DNA of 64,000 nucleotides from an uncultured Coriobacteriaceae bacterium. GTDB lineage: Bacteria; Actinomycetota; Coriobacteriia; Coriobacteriales; Atopobiaceae. Every line of letters begins with the position of its first letter. Position 1 is the stretch's first letter. The notes beneath the pieces are model-generated. The model had not been told where the DNA came from and ran no database searches. It saw only the letters and a list, made by a program, of their open reading frames with translations. The stretch is taken from positions 1 through 64,000 of the forward strand of contig CADAUA010000006.1 in assembly GCA_902791035.1 (NCBI GenBank), written 5' to 3'. Made by a program: the position numbers and the translations under genes. Shown here in pieces: positions 45,309-57,482 of the stretch.

Positions 45309-46273
45309 ATGCTATTGTCAATCAATGCCCTCATGCGCCATCTCAGAAGACCTCCCATCTCTATGAGGATAGGTGGCTCTCGTCAGAAGAGGGATCTAAG
45401 AAACATCGGCTACTACCACGGCTACAAGGGCTACCGCTTCATCCACCGAGCAAGCGAACGTATAGCCTTGGAAGACTTTGACCAGTTGAAGCTTGTCTAC
45501 GACTTCGACATGGACCTCAAGACACTCATCTACCCCCGCATCATGTTCGTGGAGACCGCCCTCAAGAACCGGGTCCTCGAGGCAACGCTGGACAACGCCA
45601 AGTCCGAGGCGTTCGAAGACATATTTGCCACCACCATGACTGCATATCGGGAGAAGCAGGGCAAGCAATATCGTGAGGCGCTACAGAGGCGGTTCAGGGC
45701 CAGGGATGAGATAAACGCCATCATATACAGCAACTGTAAGACTGGTGGGACCCCGTTATCTGGCACTTTCTTGAACAAGGCCGGCGAGTCCCCATCTGGG
45801 CGATCTTCGAGGAACTCACACTTGGTCAGTTCGGCAACTTCTACCTAACGCTCAAGTCATCCGTCAAACAGGATGTCGCGGATGGCCTGAACTTTCCGCG
45901 CGCATGTGATGGCGGAAAGGTGCTCGGGAGCATCATATTCACCCTTAAGGACCTCAGGAACGCAGTGGCACACAACAAGCCGGTATTTGACCTTCGCTTC
46001 AAGGCAGAAGCGCCCGGCAAGCCCCTCGAACGATGTCTGGAACTCGGAACGGGAATAGACAGCATCTCCTTTAGCACCATCACCGATTACATTATCCTGG
46101 TCACATACATGATGCGATCCCTCGGAAGCAGCAAGACCCAGTGCAGGCACTTCCTCAATGCCTACCTCCACCTCGTTGAGAGCAGCTGGAATAGCCTGCC
46201 AGACAACCTTGCGCCCAGGATTGCCGGATCCGATGTGAAGCGCAAGGTGGCGCAGATGGTGTCGACCTTATGA
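45309..46273 (+). pseudogene. Abi-family (AbiD/F type, Abi_2) gene with a one-base frameshift
   Basis: The first frame (from ATG 45309, after GGGAG) carries the Abi_2 start IGYYHGYKGYRFIHR and YDFDMDLKTLIYPRIMFVETALKNRV. The frame then breaks at 45738-45740. The next frame continues without gap as DWWDPVIWHFLEQGRRVPIWAIFEELTLG (shown here only in part) and LRNAVAHNKPVF, ending at 46273. Restoring one base gives a 321-residue protein of normal Abi_2 length. Abi_2 proteins act in phage abortive infection and may be RNA-binding toxins. The gene sits beside other damaged genes and insertion sequences, and its lower GC suggests transfer. A sequencing indel cannot be excluded. Confidence 0.75.
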
Positions 46274-46443
46274 ACCGAATGGAGCAGACGAATAGAGAAA
46301 GCCTCGGAACTGGAAAGCTACCGCAGCACGACGCTTCTCAGGGGCATGAAGATTGTTGTGGGAAGCGGAGAGAGACGCCACTGAGCCGTCTAAGACCTGC
46401 TAAACTACACACAAGTGCGGCGGATACCTGAGGGGTCCGTCTG

Positions 46444-46468
46444 AGGGGGCCTGATACGTCGGGTCCCC
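46444..46468 (+). terminator. Terminator-like hairpin after the Abi-type gene
   Basis: GGGGGCC, a short loop, then GGTCCCC followed by TTTTC. It lies 170 bases past the Abi stop. The remaining bases of the gap 46274-46575 show nothing else. Confidence 0.45.
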
Positions 46469-46575
46469 TTTTCTTGTGCGTCATCGTCTTCCATTGAAGT
46501 GGCTGAGATGGTGAGACACGAGTCGGCCGGGCAATCCGAATCCCCGTCCTGGGCTTCGCATAGAACCTTACACCA

Positions 46576-46668
46576 TCAGGTGGCCTTGGCGATGCCGCTG
46601 AAATACCACTCCGCGGGCGTCTCATAGTCGAGGGACTGGTGGACCCGCTCGTTGCCGTGCCTCTCCAT
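46576..46668 (-). pseudogene. IS3-family transposase C-terminal remnant
   Basis: The minus strand reads HGNERVHQSLDYETPAEWYF and a few more residues to a stop at 46576. This is the C-terminal end of IS3-family OrfB transposases (the ER-H-Q-L-Y-TPxE pattern). It is cut at its upstream side exactly where the IS21-family element begins, so the later insertion truncated or replaced it. Confidence 0.7.
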
Positions 46669-46823
46669 TGATTATTACGCCTTAGACAGGCTTAGCGTCC
46701 GCTAGCGGCCGGCACCCCGTAACGAACCCAACCGGCACCCATGCCATGGCAGCCGGCACCCTGTGCAACGATTCCCCCTGCGCGGCAAGGACGACCGCGC
46801 AGTCCCGTCGAAAGGGGTGTCGT

Positions 46824-48359
46824 ATGTCAGGGAACGTGCGCTACAGGGAGATCCTGCGATGTCTGGCAAACCGCATGAGCCAGAGCCAGACCGCGAAGGC
46901 CTGCGGCTGCGCCAGGTCCACCGTGCAGGACGTGGCAAGGCTGGCCGCGGAGAAGGGGGTCAGCTGGGATGACGTGGCCGCCCTCACCGAGCGTCAGGCC
47001 CACGAGCTGCTGAGGGGCACGCGTGCGGCCGCGGGCGAGGGATACGCCGAGATAGACTTCGACCGCGTGGCCAGGGAGATGGCCCGCGACCGGACGATGA
47101 CGCTCTCCCTGCTCTGGGAGGAGTACGCCGCGTCGGCGGCGCGAAACGGCGAGAGGCCGTACATGTACTCGCGCTTCTGCGAGTCCTACAGGAAGTGGTG
47201 CGAGTCGCACGACGTGGCGATGACGAGGCGCTACGTCCCGGGCGACCTGGGCGAGTTCGACTGGGCCGGGCAGACCATGAGGGTGGTGGACCCCGACACC
47301 GGGGAGGCGTCCGAGGCGTGGCTCTTCGTGGCGTGCCTCCCGTACAGCCAGAAGGCCTTCGTGAAGGCGATGCCCGACACGCGCACGGAGTCGTGGTGCG
47401 CGGCGAGCGCGGACGCCTTCGAGTTCTACGGGGGCGTGCCTCGCCTGCTCACGATAGACAACCTCAAGACCGGCGTGACCAGGCACGCCTACGACGAGAT
47501 CGTGCTCAACAGGACCTACCAGGAGTTCGCCGAGCACTACAACGTCGCCGTGATACCGCACGCACCGGGACGCCCGAGGGGCAAGAACTCCGTCGAGAGC
47601 AGCGTGGACAAGTTCGCCGACAGGGTGCGGAATGCGCTCAGGGACAGGACGTTCTTCAGCCTCGACGAGCTGAACGGGGCCATGGCCCTCGAGGTCGCCA
47701 AGCTCAACGCCAAACCCTTCCAGAAGCGCGCCGGAAGCCGCGACCAGAAGTTCGAAGCGGCCGAGAGGGGCGCGCTGCAACCGCTCCCCGCCAGCCGCTT
47801 CGTGGTGGCGCGATGGGGACGCGAGGTCACGGTTCCGGCCGACTACCACGTCCTCTGCGCACAGGACGGAGTCTACTACTCGGTGCCCTGGCGCTACGTC
47901 GGCAGGCGGGTCCAGGCGAGGTGGACCCGCGACCTGCTGGAGGTCTTCTGCGACGGCGAGCGCATAGCCAGCCACGCCAGGGACGCGTCGCGCGCGAGGG
48001 GCGACAAGGTCACCGACCCCTCTCACATGCCGCGGAGCCACAGGGACCTCCTGGAGCACGACAGCGCCTGGTACAGGTCCCAGGCGGCGGAGACGGGGCC
48101 GTCCACGGCTGCGGTCGTGGAGTCCTTCCTCGCGGCGGGAATCGCCGAGGAGCAGGGCTGGGAATGGTGCGAGAAGCTGCTCCGAAGGCGCCAGACGGTG
48201 GGGCGCGACGTCGTGGAGGACGCCTGCGCGGCGGCCCTGAGGGTCACGTCGAGCCCGAGCTTCAAGACGGTCAACTCGCTCGTCAGGAACAGGACGCGCG
48301 AGGGCGGCCAGGGCCAGGGGCGGCCCGGCCGCGACCCCTACGCGCTGCACCGGTTCTAA
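46824..48359 (+). CDS. istA: IS21 family transposase IstA
   Basis: This 511-residue transposase of the IS21 family cuts and joins the element ends. It has an N-terminal helix-turn-helix (YREILRCLANRMSQSQTAKACG, given in part, about residues 5-40) and a DDE integrase core with GEFDWAGQT (first Asp, near 140), LTIDNLKTG (second Asp, near 210) and KNSVESSVDK (Glu, near 255), followed by a C-terminal beta-barrel region. The ATG at 46824 follows GAAAGGGG. A longer in-frame start at 46746 lies within the terminal repeats and is unlikely. All key residues are present, so the enzyme looks active. Confidence 0.93.
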   Translation: MSGNVRYREILRCLANRMSQSQTAKACGCARSTVQDVARLAAEKGVSWDDVAALTERQAHELLRGTRAAAGEGYAEIDFDRVAREMARDRTMTLSLLWEEYAASAARNGERPYMYSRFCESYRKWCESHDVAMTRRYVPGDLGEFDWAGQTMRVVDPDTGEASEAWLFVACLPYSQKAFVKAMPDTRTESWCAASADAFEFYGGVPRLLTIDNLKTGVTRHAYDEIVLNRTYQEFAEHYNVAVIPHAPGRPRGKNSVESSVDKFADRVRNALRDRTFFSLDELNGAMALEVAKLNAKPFQKRAGSRDQKFEAAERGALQPLPASRFVVARWGREVTVPADYHVLCAQDGVYYSVPWRYVGRRVQARWTRDLLEVFCDGERIASHARDASRARGDKVTDPSHMPRSHRDLLEHDSAWYRSQAAETGPSTAAVVESFLAAGIAEEQGWEWCEKLLRRRQTVGRDVVEDACAAALRVTSSPSFKTVNSLVRNRTREGGQGQGRPGRDPYALHRF

Positions 48360-48372
48360 CGGAGGTAGAGAG

Positions 48373-49137
48373 ATGATGAAGCAGCAGACGGCAGCCAAGC
48401 TGAGGAAGATGAACATGGGTGCCATGGTGGACGCGGCCGAGTCGATCGACGGGCGCAGCGCCGGCATGGCCAAGGAGGACTGGCTCGAGATCCTCGTGGA
48501 CCACCTCTACGAGGAGCGCATGAGCAACAGGGTCACCAACTCCATAAGAGCGGCGCACCTGCCCTGTCCCGACGCGTGCGTCGAGGACCTGATCACGGAC
48601 TCCGAGAGGAGGCTCGACCTGGGCCTGATAGACTCCCTGGCCGCGTGCACCTACATCACCAGGGGCCGCGACGTCGTGATCATGGGCGCCGCGGGGGCGG
48701 GCAAGTCGTGGCTCGCGAGCGCCCTGGGGGTATCCGCGTGCAGGAGGCTCTTCAGGGTCGAGTGCGTGAACATGCTGGAGATGTGCGACGAGCTGGCGAT
48801 ACTCAGGCAGACGCCCGACGCGCACGCCAGGAGGCTCAAGCAGCTTCGCAACAGGCAGCTGCTCATCGTGGACGACTGGCTGCTCAGGGAGACCGGCCAG
48901 GACGCCGTCGACGAGCTCTTCGCCGTGGTGGACGCCAGGAACAAGACCCGCCACTCCACTATCGTGTGCACGCAGTACACGATCGAGGGCTGGCCGCAGA
49001 GGATGGGCGGCTATCCCGCCGCGGAGTCCATCGTGGACAGGATAAGGAACAACTCCTACAAGGTCCTGCTCCAGGGCGACAAGTCCATGCGCGAGAGGTG
49101 CATGGGCGATGACATCAGGCGCCAGAGGGCAGACTAG
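48373..49137 (+). CDS. istB: IS21 family helper ATPase IstB
   Basis: This 254-residue AAA+ ATPase is the partner of IstA and helps select the target and assemble the complex. It has the Walker A motif GAAGAGKSW near residue 102 and the Walker B motif LLIVDDWLL near 170, plus the N-terminal IstB region. The ATG at 48373 follows GGAGG, 14 bases after the istA stop, so the pair is co-translated. No damage is seen. The 3' end lies about 110 bases before the right terminal repeat. Confidence 0.93.
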   Translation: MMKQQTAAKLRKMNMGAMVDAAESIDGRSAGMAKEDWLEILVDHLYEERMSNRVTNSIRAAHLPCPDACVEDLITDSERRLDLGLIDSLAACTYITRGRDVVIMGAAGAGKSWLASALGVSACRRLFRVECVNMLEMCDELAILRQTPDAHARRLKQLRNRQLLIVDDWLLRETGQDAVDELFAVVDARNKTRHSTIVCTQYTIEGWPQRMGGYPAAESIVDRIRNNSYKVLLQGDKSMRERCMGDDIRRQRAD

Positions 49138-49248
49138 GCAGGAGCGCGAGTAACCCCGTTCCGGGTGCCGGCCTGAGCATGGAGTGCCGGTGCCCGGAAC
49201 GGGTGCCGATTCTGACGGAACAGGTGCCCAATGTAGCCGTAATAATCA

Positions 49249-50110
49249 CCCCTTGGGTACTGAGCCCGAACGTTTGCGTTTTATTGCGGAAGGCACTCGC
49301 AGTAACCAGCTTTTCCTTCACTCCGCCGTTGCGCAGAATGTCCACGACCTCCAGCCTATCTACGACTGGTTTGCCAAGAGGCTCAACGTGGTGGGCGTCG
49401 GTGCCATGTACAGCGGCTATACCAGCATGCTGCTACGCGACGACTTCATGGACTTTGTCAACCGCACGCTCGAGCGCTATGGCACCGGCGTCCACGGCAT
49501 GCGTTTACAGGACGTGTCGAGAGACACCCTCGACATACCAGAGGACTTCCTCCAGGACTGCATCGCCGACATGCCGGCAGAGGGCACCTCGAGCATGCAA
49601 ATCCGCAAGCAAGGCCCCGGCGCACGGGAAGTCTATGTACTCACTTCTCGGGATGGTCAGATCTCCTACCAAAAGATCATCCTCGTTCATGAGGACGAGC
49701 AGGGCTTGGAGGTTCCCTTCACTCTTAGCCAAGAATCGGCAGGAACGAGGAGACTCATCTCCCTAATGCCTGCAATCTTTGACCTGGCATCAGCCGACAG
49801 CACGGGAGACAAGGTCTATGTGATTGATGAACTCGACCGCAGCTTCCATACTGCGCTGACCTCTGACATCGTCCATATGTTTCTAGCGGCGTGCGCAAAC
49901 GGGGGTCACAGCCAGCTCATCTTTTCTACTCACGACCTCCTGCTGATGGACGATGATGCCATCCGTCGCGACGAGCAGTGGATCTGCGAGAGCGTGCCTA
50001 CCGAGGGCACAAAGCTCACATCCATAGGGAGTCACAACGGCGTGCGCAAGGACACCAGCCTGCTGAAGAGCTACCAGAAGGGAGTGTTTGGAGGGTTTCC
50101 CGAGGTCTAG
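49249..50110 (+). pseudogene. AAA ATPase (AAA_21/OLD-like) truncated at its 5' end by the IS21 element
   Basis: From the IS21 right end an open frame runs to 50110, reading LRFIAEGTRSNQLFLHSAV at its start and lacking the P-loop half. It retains the ABC-like signature region QESAGTRRLISLMPAIFDL, the Walker B-type KVYVIDELDRSFH and the H-loop LIFSTHDLLLMD. Such ATPases of the AAA_15/AAA_21 group are common in phage-defence and RloC/retron-linked systems. With the nucleotide-binding front removed it should be inactive. Together with the frameshifted Abi gene it suggests a decayed defence patch. The front half is not elsewhere in the window. Confidence 0.8.
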
Positions 50111-50196
50111 CCAAACTGCCAGCGTAAGCTGAAGACCTTACTCTAGCCTGTAATCATCAGCTAGCGCTGGCAGCGTATTGCGTCCTCCTTGGCTTC

Positions 50197-52700
<2,504 letters not shown>

Positions 52701-52744
52701 GCCACTCCCCTAGCTATCAGATGCCGACAAGTTGTAACAGTAGC

Positions 52745-53647
52745 TTACTTGTCGAAGTGCTGGTCCGGAGCGATCCTGCCCTCGGCGACCTCGCGGAGGT
52801 GCCTGCCGTAGTCGCTCTTCCCGTACCTCTCCGCGCAGGCGAGCAGCGTCTCCCGGTCGACCCACCCGTTGTCGTAGGCGATCTCCTCCGGCACGGACAC
52901 GGGTAGATCCTGCGCCGTCTCGACCGTGCGCACGAACTCCGATGCCTCGAAGAGTGACTCCATGGTACCGGTGTCGAGCCATGCGAAGCCACGTCCCAAG
53001 GTGATGACATCGAGCGAGCCGTCCTCCAGATACATGCGATTGAGGTCAGTAATCTCGTACTCGCCGCGTGCGGAGGGCTTGACCTCTGCCGCGAGCTCGG
53101 TCACCCGCGAGTCGTAGAAATAGAGGCCCGTCACGGCGTAGTTCGACTTGGGATGCTCGGGCTTCTCCTCGATGGAGACAGCATTGAAATCGTGGTCGAA
53201 CTCCACCACGCCAAAACGCTCGGGATCATCCACGCGGTAGCCGAAGACGGTGGCACGGCCCTCCTGGGCACTCCTCACCGCAAGACGCAGGCGCTTGGAG
53301 AGTCCGTTGCCGTAGAAGATGTTGTCGCCGAGCACGAGGGCGCAGGGCTCCCCGTCGACAAAATCTCTGCCAATCACAAACGCCTGGGCGAGGCCGTTGG
53401 GCTCGGGCTGCACGGCATAGGAGAGACTGACGCCGAAGTCCGACCCATCCCTAAGCAGTCGCTCGAAATTCGGCAAATCCTGCGGTGTTGAGATGATCAG
53501 GATGTCCTTGATGCCCGCCAGCATAAGGGTGGAGAGCGGGTAGTAGACCATCGGCTTGTCGTAGACCGGCAGGAGCTGCTTGCTCGTCACCGTGGTGAGC
53601 GGGTAGAGGCGCGTACCGCTGCCGCCCGCTAGTATGATGCCCTTCAT
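52745..53647 (-). CDS. rmlA: Glucose-1-phosphate thymidylyltransferase
   Basis: This enzyme joins dTTP and glucose-1-phosphate, the first step to dTDP-L-rhamnose. The 300-residue protein begins [18 protein letters not shown], the nucleotide-binding signature, then has [16 protein letters not shown] and [10 protein letters not shown] with the metal Asp near residue 110, FGVVEFD and the EEKPEHPKS segment. Length and motifs match RmlA closely. The ATG at 53647 follows AAAGAGAA. It lies between the flippase gene and rmlC-rmlD in the capsule operon, at the point where GC content returns to the genome average. Confidence 0.95.
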   Translation of the reverse strand: MKGIILAGGSGTRLYPLTTVTSKQLLPVYDKPMVYYPLSTLMLAGIKDILIISTPQDLPNFERLLRDGSDFGVSLSYAVQPEPNGLAQAFVIGRDFVDGEPCALVLGDNIFYGNGLSKRLRLAVRSAQEGRATVFGYRVDDPERFGVVEFDHDFNAVSIEEKPEHPKSNYAVTGLYFYDSRVTELAAEVKPSARGEYEITDLNRMYLEDGSLDVITLGRGFAWLDTGTMESLFEASEFVRTVETAQDLPVSVPEEIAYDNGWVDRETLLACAERYGKSDYGRHLREVAEGRIAPDQHFDK

Positions 53648-53670
53648 ATGTTCTCTTTCGCCATAGTTGA

Positions 53671-54963
53671 TCAGCTTCTTGACTTAGCGCATTTCCAAAA
53701 TAGCAGGATATATGCCACATACACGGCGCATAGCAAAAGGTTGATTAGCTGGAGCAGGTCTTCAACGCCAAGGCTCAAAGCGGACGCAGTACCAAAGGCC
53801 CCAAGCACACAAACAACCATTAGCAGTTGGATGACAAAGTCATACTGTTGTTTTCCTGCCACCATCGCAGACGAGTTCAAGGACGCCGTAATGAAACGCA
53901 ATACGTACATAGGAGTGAGAATTCGCACATACTCACCAGCGACATCCCAACCCGCACCAAAAACAATCTCGAACAATGGCGGTGCAAAGACCATGAGCAA
54001 TACTGCCAAAGGAACCGCGCAGAGCAACATGGCGCCTAGAGTTTTCAGGAAAATGTTCCTAAAATCGCCGTCTCTCCTTCGATCCTCCGCAGCCCTCTCG
54101 ACAAACACACGAGAGATGTTCGCTGCTATGACATTCGTAGGAAGGCCTAGCATACGTACAGAAATTGAATAGTATCCAACAGTCGTAGCACTAAACATTA
54201 GTTCAAGCAGATAATTGATGATGGAATACGAGAAGCCATTTGCAAACGCAGCAGGAGCCGACCATATGGCTTGAGCTTTGTGCTTTCGAGCCACTCGGTG
54301 GAGGTCAGCGCGCTTTACACTCTTCAGCTCAGATATCTCGTCCCGAAGTGATATCGCTTGTCTTCTCAGGCCGAAGAGGTAACCCACCGATTGAGTAGCA
54401 ACAAGCCCAGTTGACCCAAGTCCCAAGATGCCAGCAACGACAATACCGATATTCTGAGCCAATGTCCTCTCGACATTAGCTGCAGACATTGTGCCATATT
54501 CCTTACATCTATTATTGTATGAATTTAATACGTTTATCAGTCCAAAGAGAAAGCATTGGATGAATGTAAAAACAGAGGCAAGCAGTGGCGAGTATCCCGA
54601 GCCGCTGAAGTACATGAAGTAGAAATAATATGCGACCGCAACCACTAAGCTGAGCAATCCCGCAATCACTGTAGACAGAACAACCAGCGGGAAAATGTTA
54701 TTGTCGTCATCCTCATAGACAATCGCCATATCATAACGAAGGGAGAGGACTGCCCCGAACATCGAAACTGAAGATATGACTAGTGTGTACACGCCGAGCT
54801 CTTCTGCACCAAAGAGCCTTGTAGTGAGGGGGGATACAACGATAGTAATGATTTGAGCAATAGCCGAACCCGAAACGAGCGTTGCCATCGACTTTACGAA
54901 CGGGCTCGCGGTTCTTTTGCTACCAGAACGTACAGTATCAGTTCTCTTTTCCCTCTGTGGCAT
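53671..54963 (-). CDS. Polysaccharide flippase, Wzx-like
   Basis: This 430-residue integral membrane protein has about twelve hydrophobic helices and belongs to the oligosaccharide flippase (MOP) superfamily. The N-terminus [21 protein letters not shown] matches the family's opening helix. It would move lipid-linked repeat units across the membrane for polymerisation outside. The ATG at 54963 was chosen because GAGAGG lies just upstream. An earlier start at 55023 lacks one. GC content is visibly lower than in the rml genes, as is usual for variable capsule genes. It sits between the nitroreductase-like gene and rmlA. Confidence 0.88.
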   Translation of the reverse strand: MPQREKRTDTVRSGSKRTASPFVKSMATLVSGSAIAQIITIVVSPLTTRLFGAEELGVYTLVISSVSMFGAVLSLRYDMAIVYEDDDNNIFPLVVLSTVIAGLLSLVVAVAYYFYFMYFSGSGYSPLLASVFTFIQCFLFGLINVLNSYNNRCKEYGTMSAANVERTLAQNIGIVVAGILGLGSTGLVATQSVGYLFGLRRQAISLRDEISELKSVKRADLHRVARKHKAQAIWSAPAAFANGFSYSIINYLLELMFSATTVGYYSISVRMLGLPTNVIAANISRVFVERAAEDRRRDGDFRNIFLKTLGAMLLCAVPLAVLLMVFAPPLFEIVFGAGWDVAGEYVRILTPMYVLRFITASLNSSAMVAGKQQYDFVIQLLMVVCVLGAFGTASALSLGVEDLLQLINLLLCAVYVAYILLFWKCAKSRS

Positions 54964-55098
54964 ATGGCCTCTCAGCTCTGAATTGCTAGTACCCCCATTG
55001 AAACCGCTTGCTTTAGTAAGCACCGCTGTAGTAGGTGCCAGTTTTCCTTGGCATCTCTACTCTAATAGTTAGTTCACTAAGGTACCAATATGCGACCC

Positions 55099-56037
55099 CT
55101 AGACACATCGAACAATAGAACCAACATCCCTTCGCGCAGCTGCAGGGTGCAGCCCGCATGTTTCTTCGTCGCTAATGCCGAACCCAATTGCCGCAATTAC
55201 TGCATCACCCTCTTCAATGCCAAGCAGTTCCTTGAGTGTTGGAACGCAGCTGTCTGCTACAGGCAATTGAAAGATGCATGAATCCATGCCAAGGAGATAC
55301 AGGCCTTCAACAAAGTAAGCCAACGCAATCCCGCCGTTGACATACCACTGAAATGCCTCACCGGTTCCGAACATACCTCTATCACAGGAAAGGACCGCCC
55401 AGTTAGGTATTTGCCCCTCAAAGCCCCGATTTCCAGGCACTAGTTCATCAATCCGCTGAATCTTTGTATCATCACATGTCCAACGAATACGCCAAGGTTG
55501 TCTGTTGCAAGCGGATGGGGATGAAGCAACAAACGCACCAACCAAGTTCATTTGCTCGTTGCTTACTTTGTCAGACTTGAAAGAACGAACACTACGCCGC
55601 TTGGAAAGCAACTGCATGGCGTCCATCCCGTCTCTTGAAAAATAACCTGCGTCATAAGGCAAAGAACCAGACACAAGCTCTTGGGCCGAAGCGCTCATCA
55701 ATCTATCCCGAAGATCGGTGCTAAGAGGGTCGCAAGAAGAATCCCTATAGCACACATAGGAATACAGAACTGATTTTGCTTCGCTTCTAGCATATGAATC
55801 TAGTGATTCATTTGACAAGATAATATCTGCCAAGTCTGACGCTTTGTTCTCGCCAAAACCAGCTCTTATGTTAGGCATAGACATGCCCTTTTCCAACGAA
55901 TGGGCCAACAGCAATGCCTGCCTGCTCCAGTAGGATTCATCCGTAGCGGCTATACCGTTCTTCTCGACTGAGATGGCCTTCTTGAATGCCCTTCTATTCA
56001 GCACACTATTTGCTACTCGTTTCGTTGTCCTGTTCAT
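55099..56037 (-). CDS. Nitroreductase-family protein in capsule locus
   Basis: This 312-residue protein has an N-terminal helical extension (about 1-120) and a C-terminal nitroreductase-like FMN domain (from LLSKRRSVRSFKSDKV near residue 143, then SPSACNRQPWRI near 175 and GGIALAYFVEGLYLLGMDS near 240). Such FMN enzymes are often found next to polysaccharide pyruvyltransferase genes, but their role there is not established. One idea is redox modification of a sugar or a regulatory role. The ATG at 56037 has only a weak AGGA near it. The 266-base gap upstream (56038-56303) holds no convincing gene. Confidence 0.82.
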   Translation of the reverse strand: MNRTTKRVANSVLNRRAFKKAISVEKNGIAATDESYWSRQALLLAHSLEKGMSMPNIRAGFGENKASDLADIILSNESLDSYARSEAKSVLYSYVCYRDSSCDPLSTDLRDRLMSASAQELVSGSLPYDAGYFSRDGMDAMQLLSKRRSVRSFKSDKVSNEQMNLVGAFVASSPSACNRQPWRIRWTCDDTKIQRIDELVPGNRGFEGQIPNWAVLSCDRGMFGTGEAFQWYVNGGIALAYFVEGLYLLGMDSCIFQLPVADSCVPTLKELLGIEEGDAVIAAIGFGISDEETCGLHPAAARRDVGSIVRCV

Positions 56038-56303
56038 ATCCTGGCGTGCTCCTATTCATCATTCTAAGCCGCGCAGCATGCACATTAGGCCTCCGTAAGC
56101 AATGCACATACGCGCCCAACGGGGATTTCTCAGGTTGATCGCAGAGAAAACCTTGCAGAAGCTTTGACACAAACTCCAAGTTCACCGTAGGACGTCCCGT
56201 CCTATGTCGGTAGACTCTGACCTCTCCGGCCATCTCGCTGAAAGTTGTCTCAGTCCCAGATACAACTCACCTGATTCACCTTGTGAAATCAACTGGCCTC
56301 ACC

Positions 56304-57482
56304 CTACCGGGAATCCTTCCTTGCCATCACGGTGTCCAGCAAGATATCACGGATACTTGATTTGAATGTACTTAGCTGGCCATAAGCTGCCGCAAGTGCA
56401 CTGGCCATGCATTCCGATTCACGCTGGCTTTCAGTAAGGAATCTTACGGTCCTGAGAACTGCTTCTGGAGTATCGAGTTCTCTCGCGTCCACGATGAAGT
56501 CGTAACCAAGAGAACCGTATAGCCCGGCAAATTTCTTGCTATAAGCAAAGGGTACCGTGGGAACCCCGGAAGAGAAGGCCGCTATAGTTGCGTGCATCCT
56601 CGCACCTGTAAAGGCACCCAGCGAGCTAATATAACTCTTTGCCGCCATAGGCGTCCTAAACCGAGGAGCCAAGATGCACCGTGGCTCCTCGGAACACAAA
56701 TCCTTGCATGCCGCATAATCCTCGTCAGGCGAAGAGCCATCGCCAAATACATGACCTATGACATGCACCTCGTGCCCTCTGTCCAGCAGTACTCCTGCAA
56801 GTTGCCGACAATACTCTCTATAGTCAACTCTTAGGCCAAATTGGTTGTTACCCGTATACCCACCGTTCCAGAGCAGGCCAGAAACGTTTACACCCACAGC
56901 TCTTGGATGAGTCAATCTCTTCTCATATGGTAGTGCAAAGGCAACATCGGTAGTCACCGTTGCCTTTCTGCCGGTTAGCTCCTCAATTAATCTTGCTGAC
57001 TCATCGTCACGCGAGAAAATCGCGGAAGCCTTCCTGATGCAACCACTTGCAAGGGCCCGGCTCACAGAAGATGAGAACGGTCCATATGTTTGTGGTCCCA
57101 GTATAAAACGGGTGCAATGCCTTTCTGCGATGCGCTTTGAAAGGACGGTTGAGCAAAAGCGCTTCATGCCATACAAATCTGCAAAGCTATCGCCTTCGGT
57201 AAAATCGAATATCACATCTTGGTCTGAGACCGATTGTACAAAACTACAAAGACTCACAGGCTTTCTGGGGGAGAACCATACCACGCTTTCAGTGACCAGG
57301 CCGCATTGGCTCCTCTCCCACTCAAGATGCCGTGCACCCGTATATATCGTAAGATCAATGTGCATACCCTCCTGCTCGGCTACCTCCTCCAGAACACTTC
57401 TGAAGGAGTACGCCAAAGCGCAGCATCCCAAATTCCCGGAGAAGAAGTTGAGGCCCATCAGACCAATACTTAGCGTGTTCAC
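56304..57482 (-). CDS. Polysaccharide pyruvyl transferase family protein
   Basis: This 392-residue enzyme of the PS_pyruv_trans family adds pyruvate ketals, or a related group, to a capsular sugar. It has SGNLGCCALAYSF near the N-terminus, a central RKATVTTDVAFALPYE segment, HEVHVIGHVFGDG and YISSLGAFTGARMHATIAAFSSGVPTVPFAYSKKF (shown in part), which is the conserved C-terminal region with the R-x-H motif. The start is GTG at 57482, overlapping the stop of the polymerase gene (GTGA), so translation is coupled. It acts in the cytoplasm on lipid-linked or nucleotide sugar. The acceptor is unknown. Confidence 0.87.
   Translation of the reverse strand: MNTLSIGLMGLNFFSGNLGCCALAYSFRSVLEEVAEQEGMHIDLTIYTGARHLEWERSQCGLVTESVVWFSPRKPVSLCSFVQSVSDQDVIFDFTEGDSFADLYGMKRFCSTVLSKRIAERHCTRFILGPQTYGPFSSSVSRALASGCIRKASAIFSRDDESARLIEELTGRKATVTTDVAFALPYEKRLTHPRAVGVNVSGLLWNGGYTGNNQFGLRVDYREYCRQLAGVLLDRGHEVHVIGHVFGDGSSPDEDYAACKDLCSEEPRCILAPRFRTPMAAKSYISSLGAFTGARMHATIAAFSSGVPTVPFAYSKKFAGLYGSLGYDFIVDARELDTPEAVLRTVRFLTESQRESECMASALAAAYGQLSTFKSSIRDILLDTVMARKDSR

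Larger units (their letters stand above)
46669..49248 (+). mobile_element. IS21-family insertion sequence, complete
   Basis: Two genes, istA and istB, lie between terminal inverted repeats: TGATTATTACGCC at 46669-46681 and its near-exact reverse complement at 49236-49248 (12 of 13 match). Inside each end are several copies of CCGGCACCC (left) or GGGTGCCGG (right), the multiple transposase sites typical of the family. No matching target duplication is seen in the flanks (CTCTCCAT on the left, CCCCTTGG on the right), so later rearrangement is likely. On the left it meets an IS3 remnant. On the right it meets a headless ATPase gene. Confidence 0.85.

Noticed and set aside
56006-56233. 75-codon minus-strand frame between the pyruvyltransferase and nitroreductase genes
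   Set aside because: It overlaps the nitroreductase start, has no ribosome site and no similarity that I recognise.
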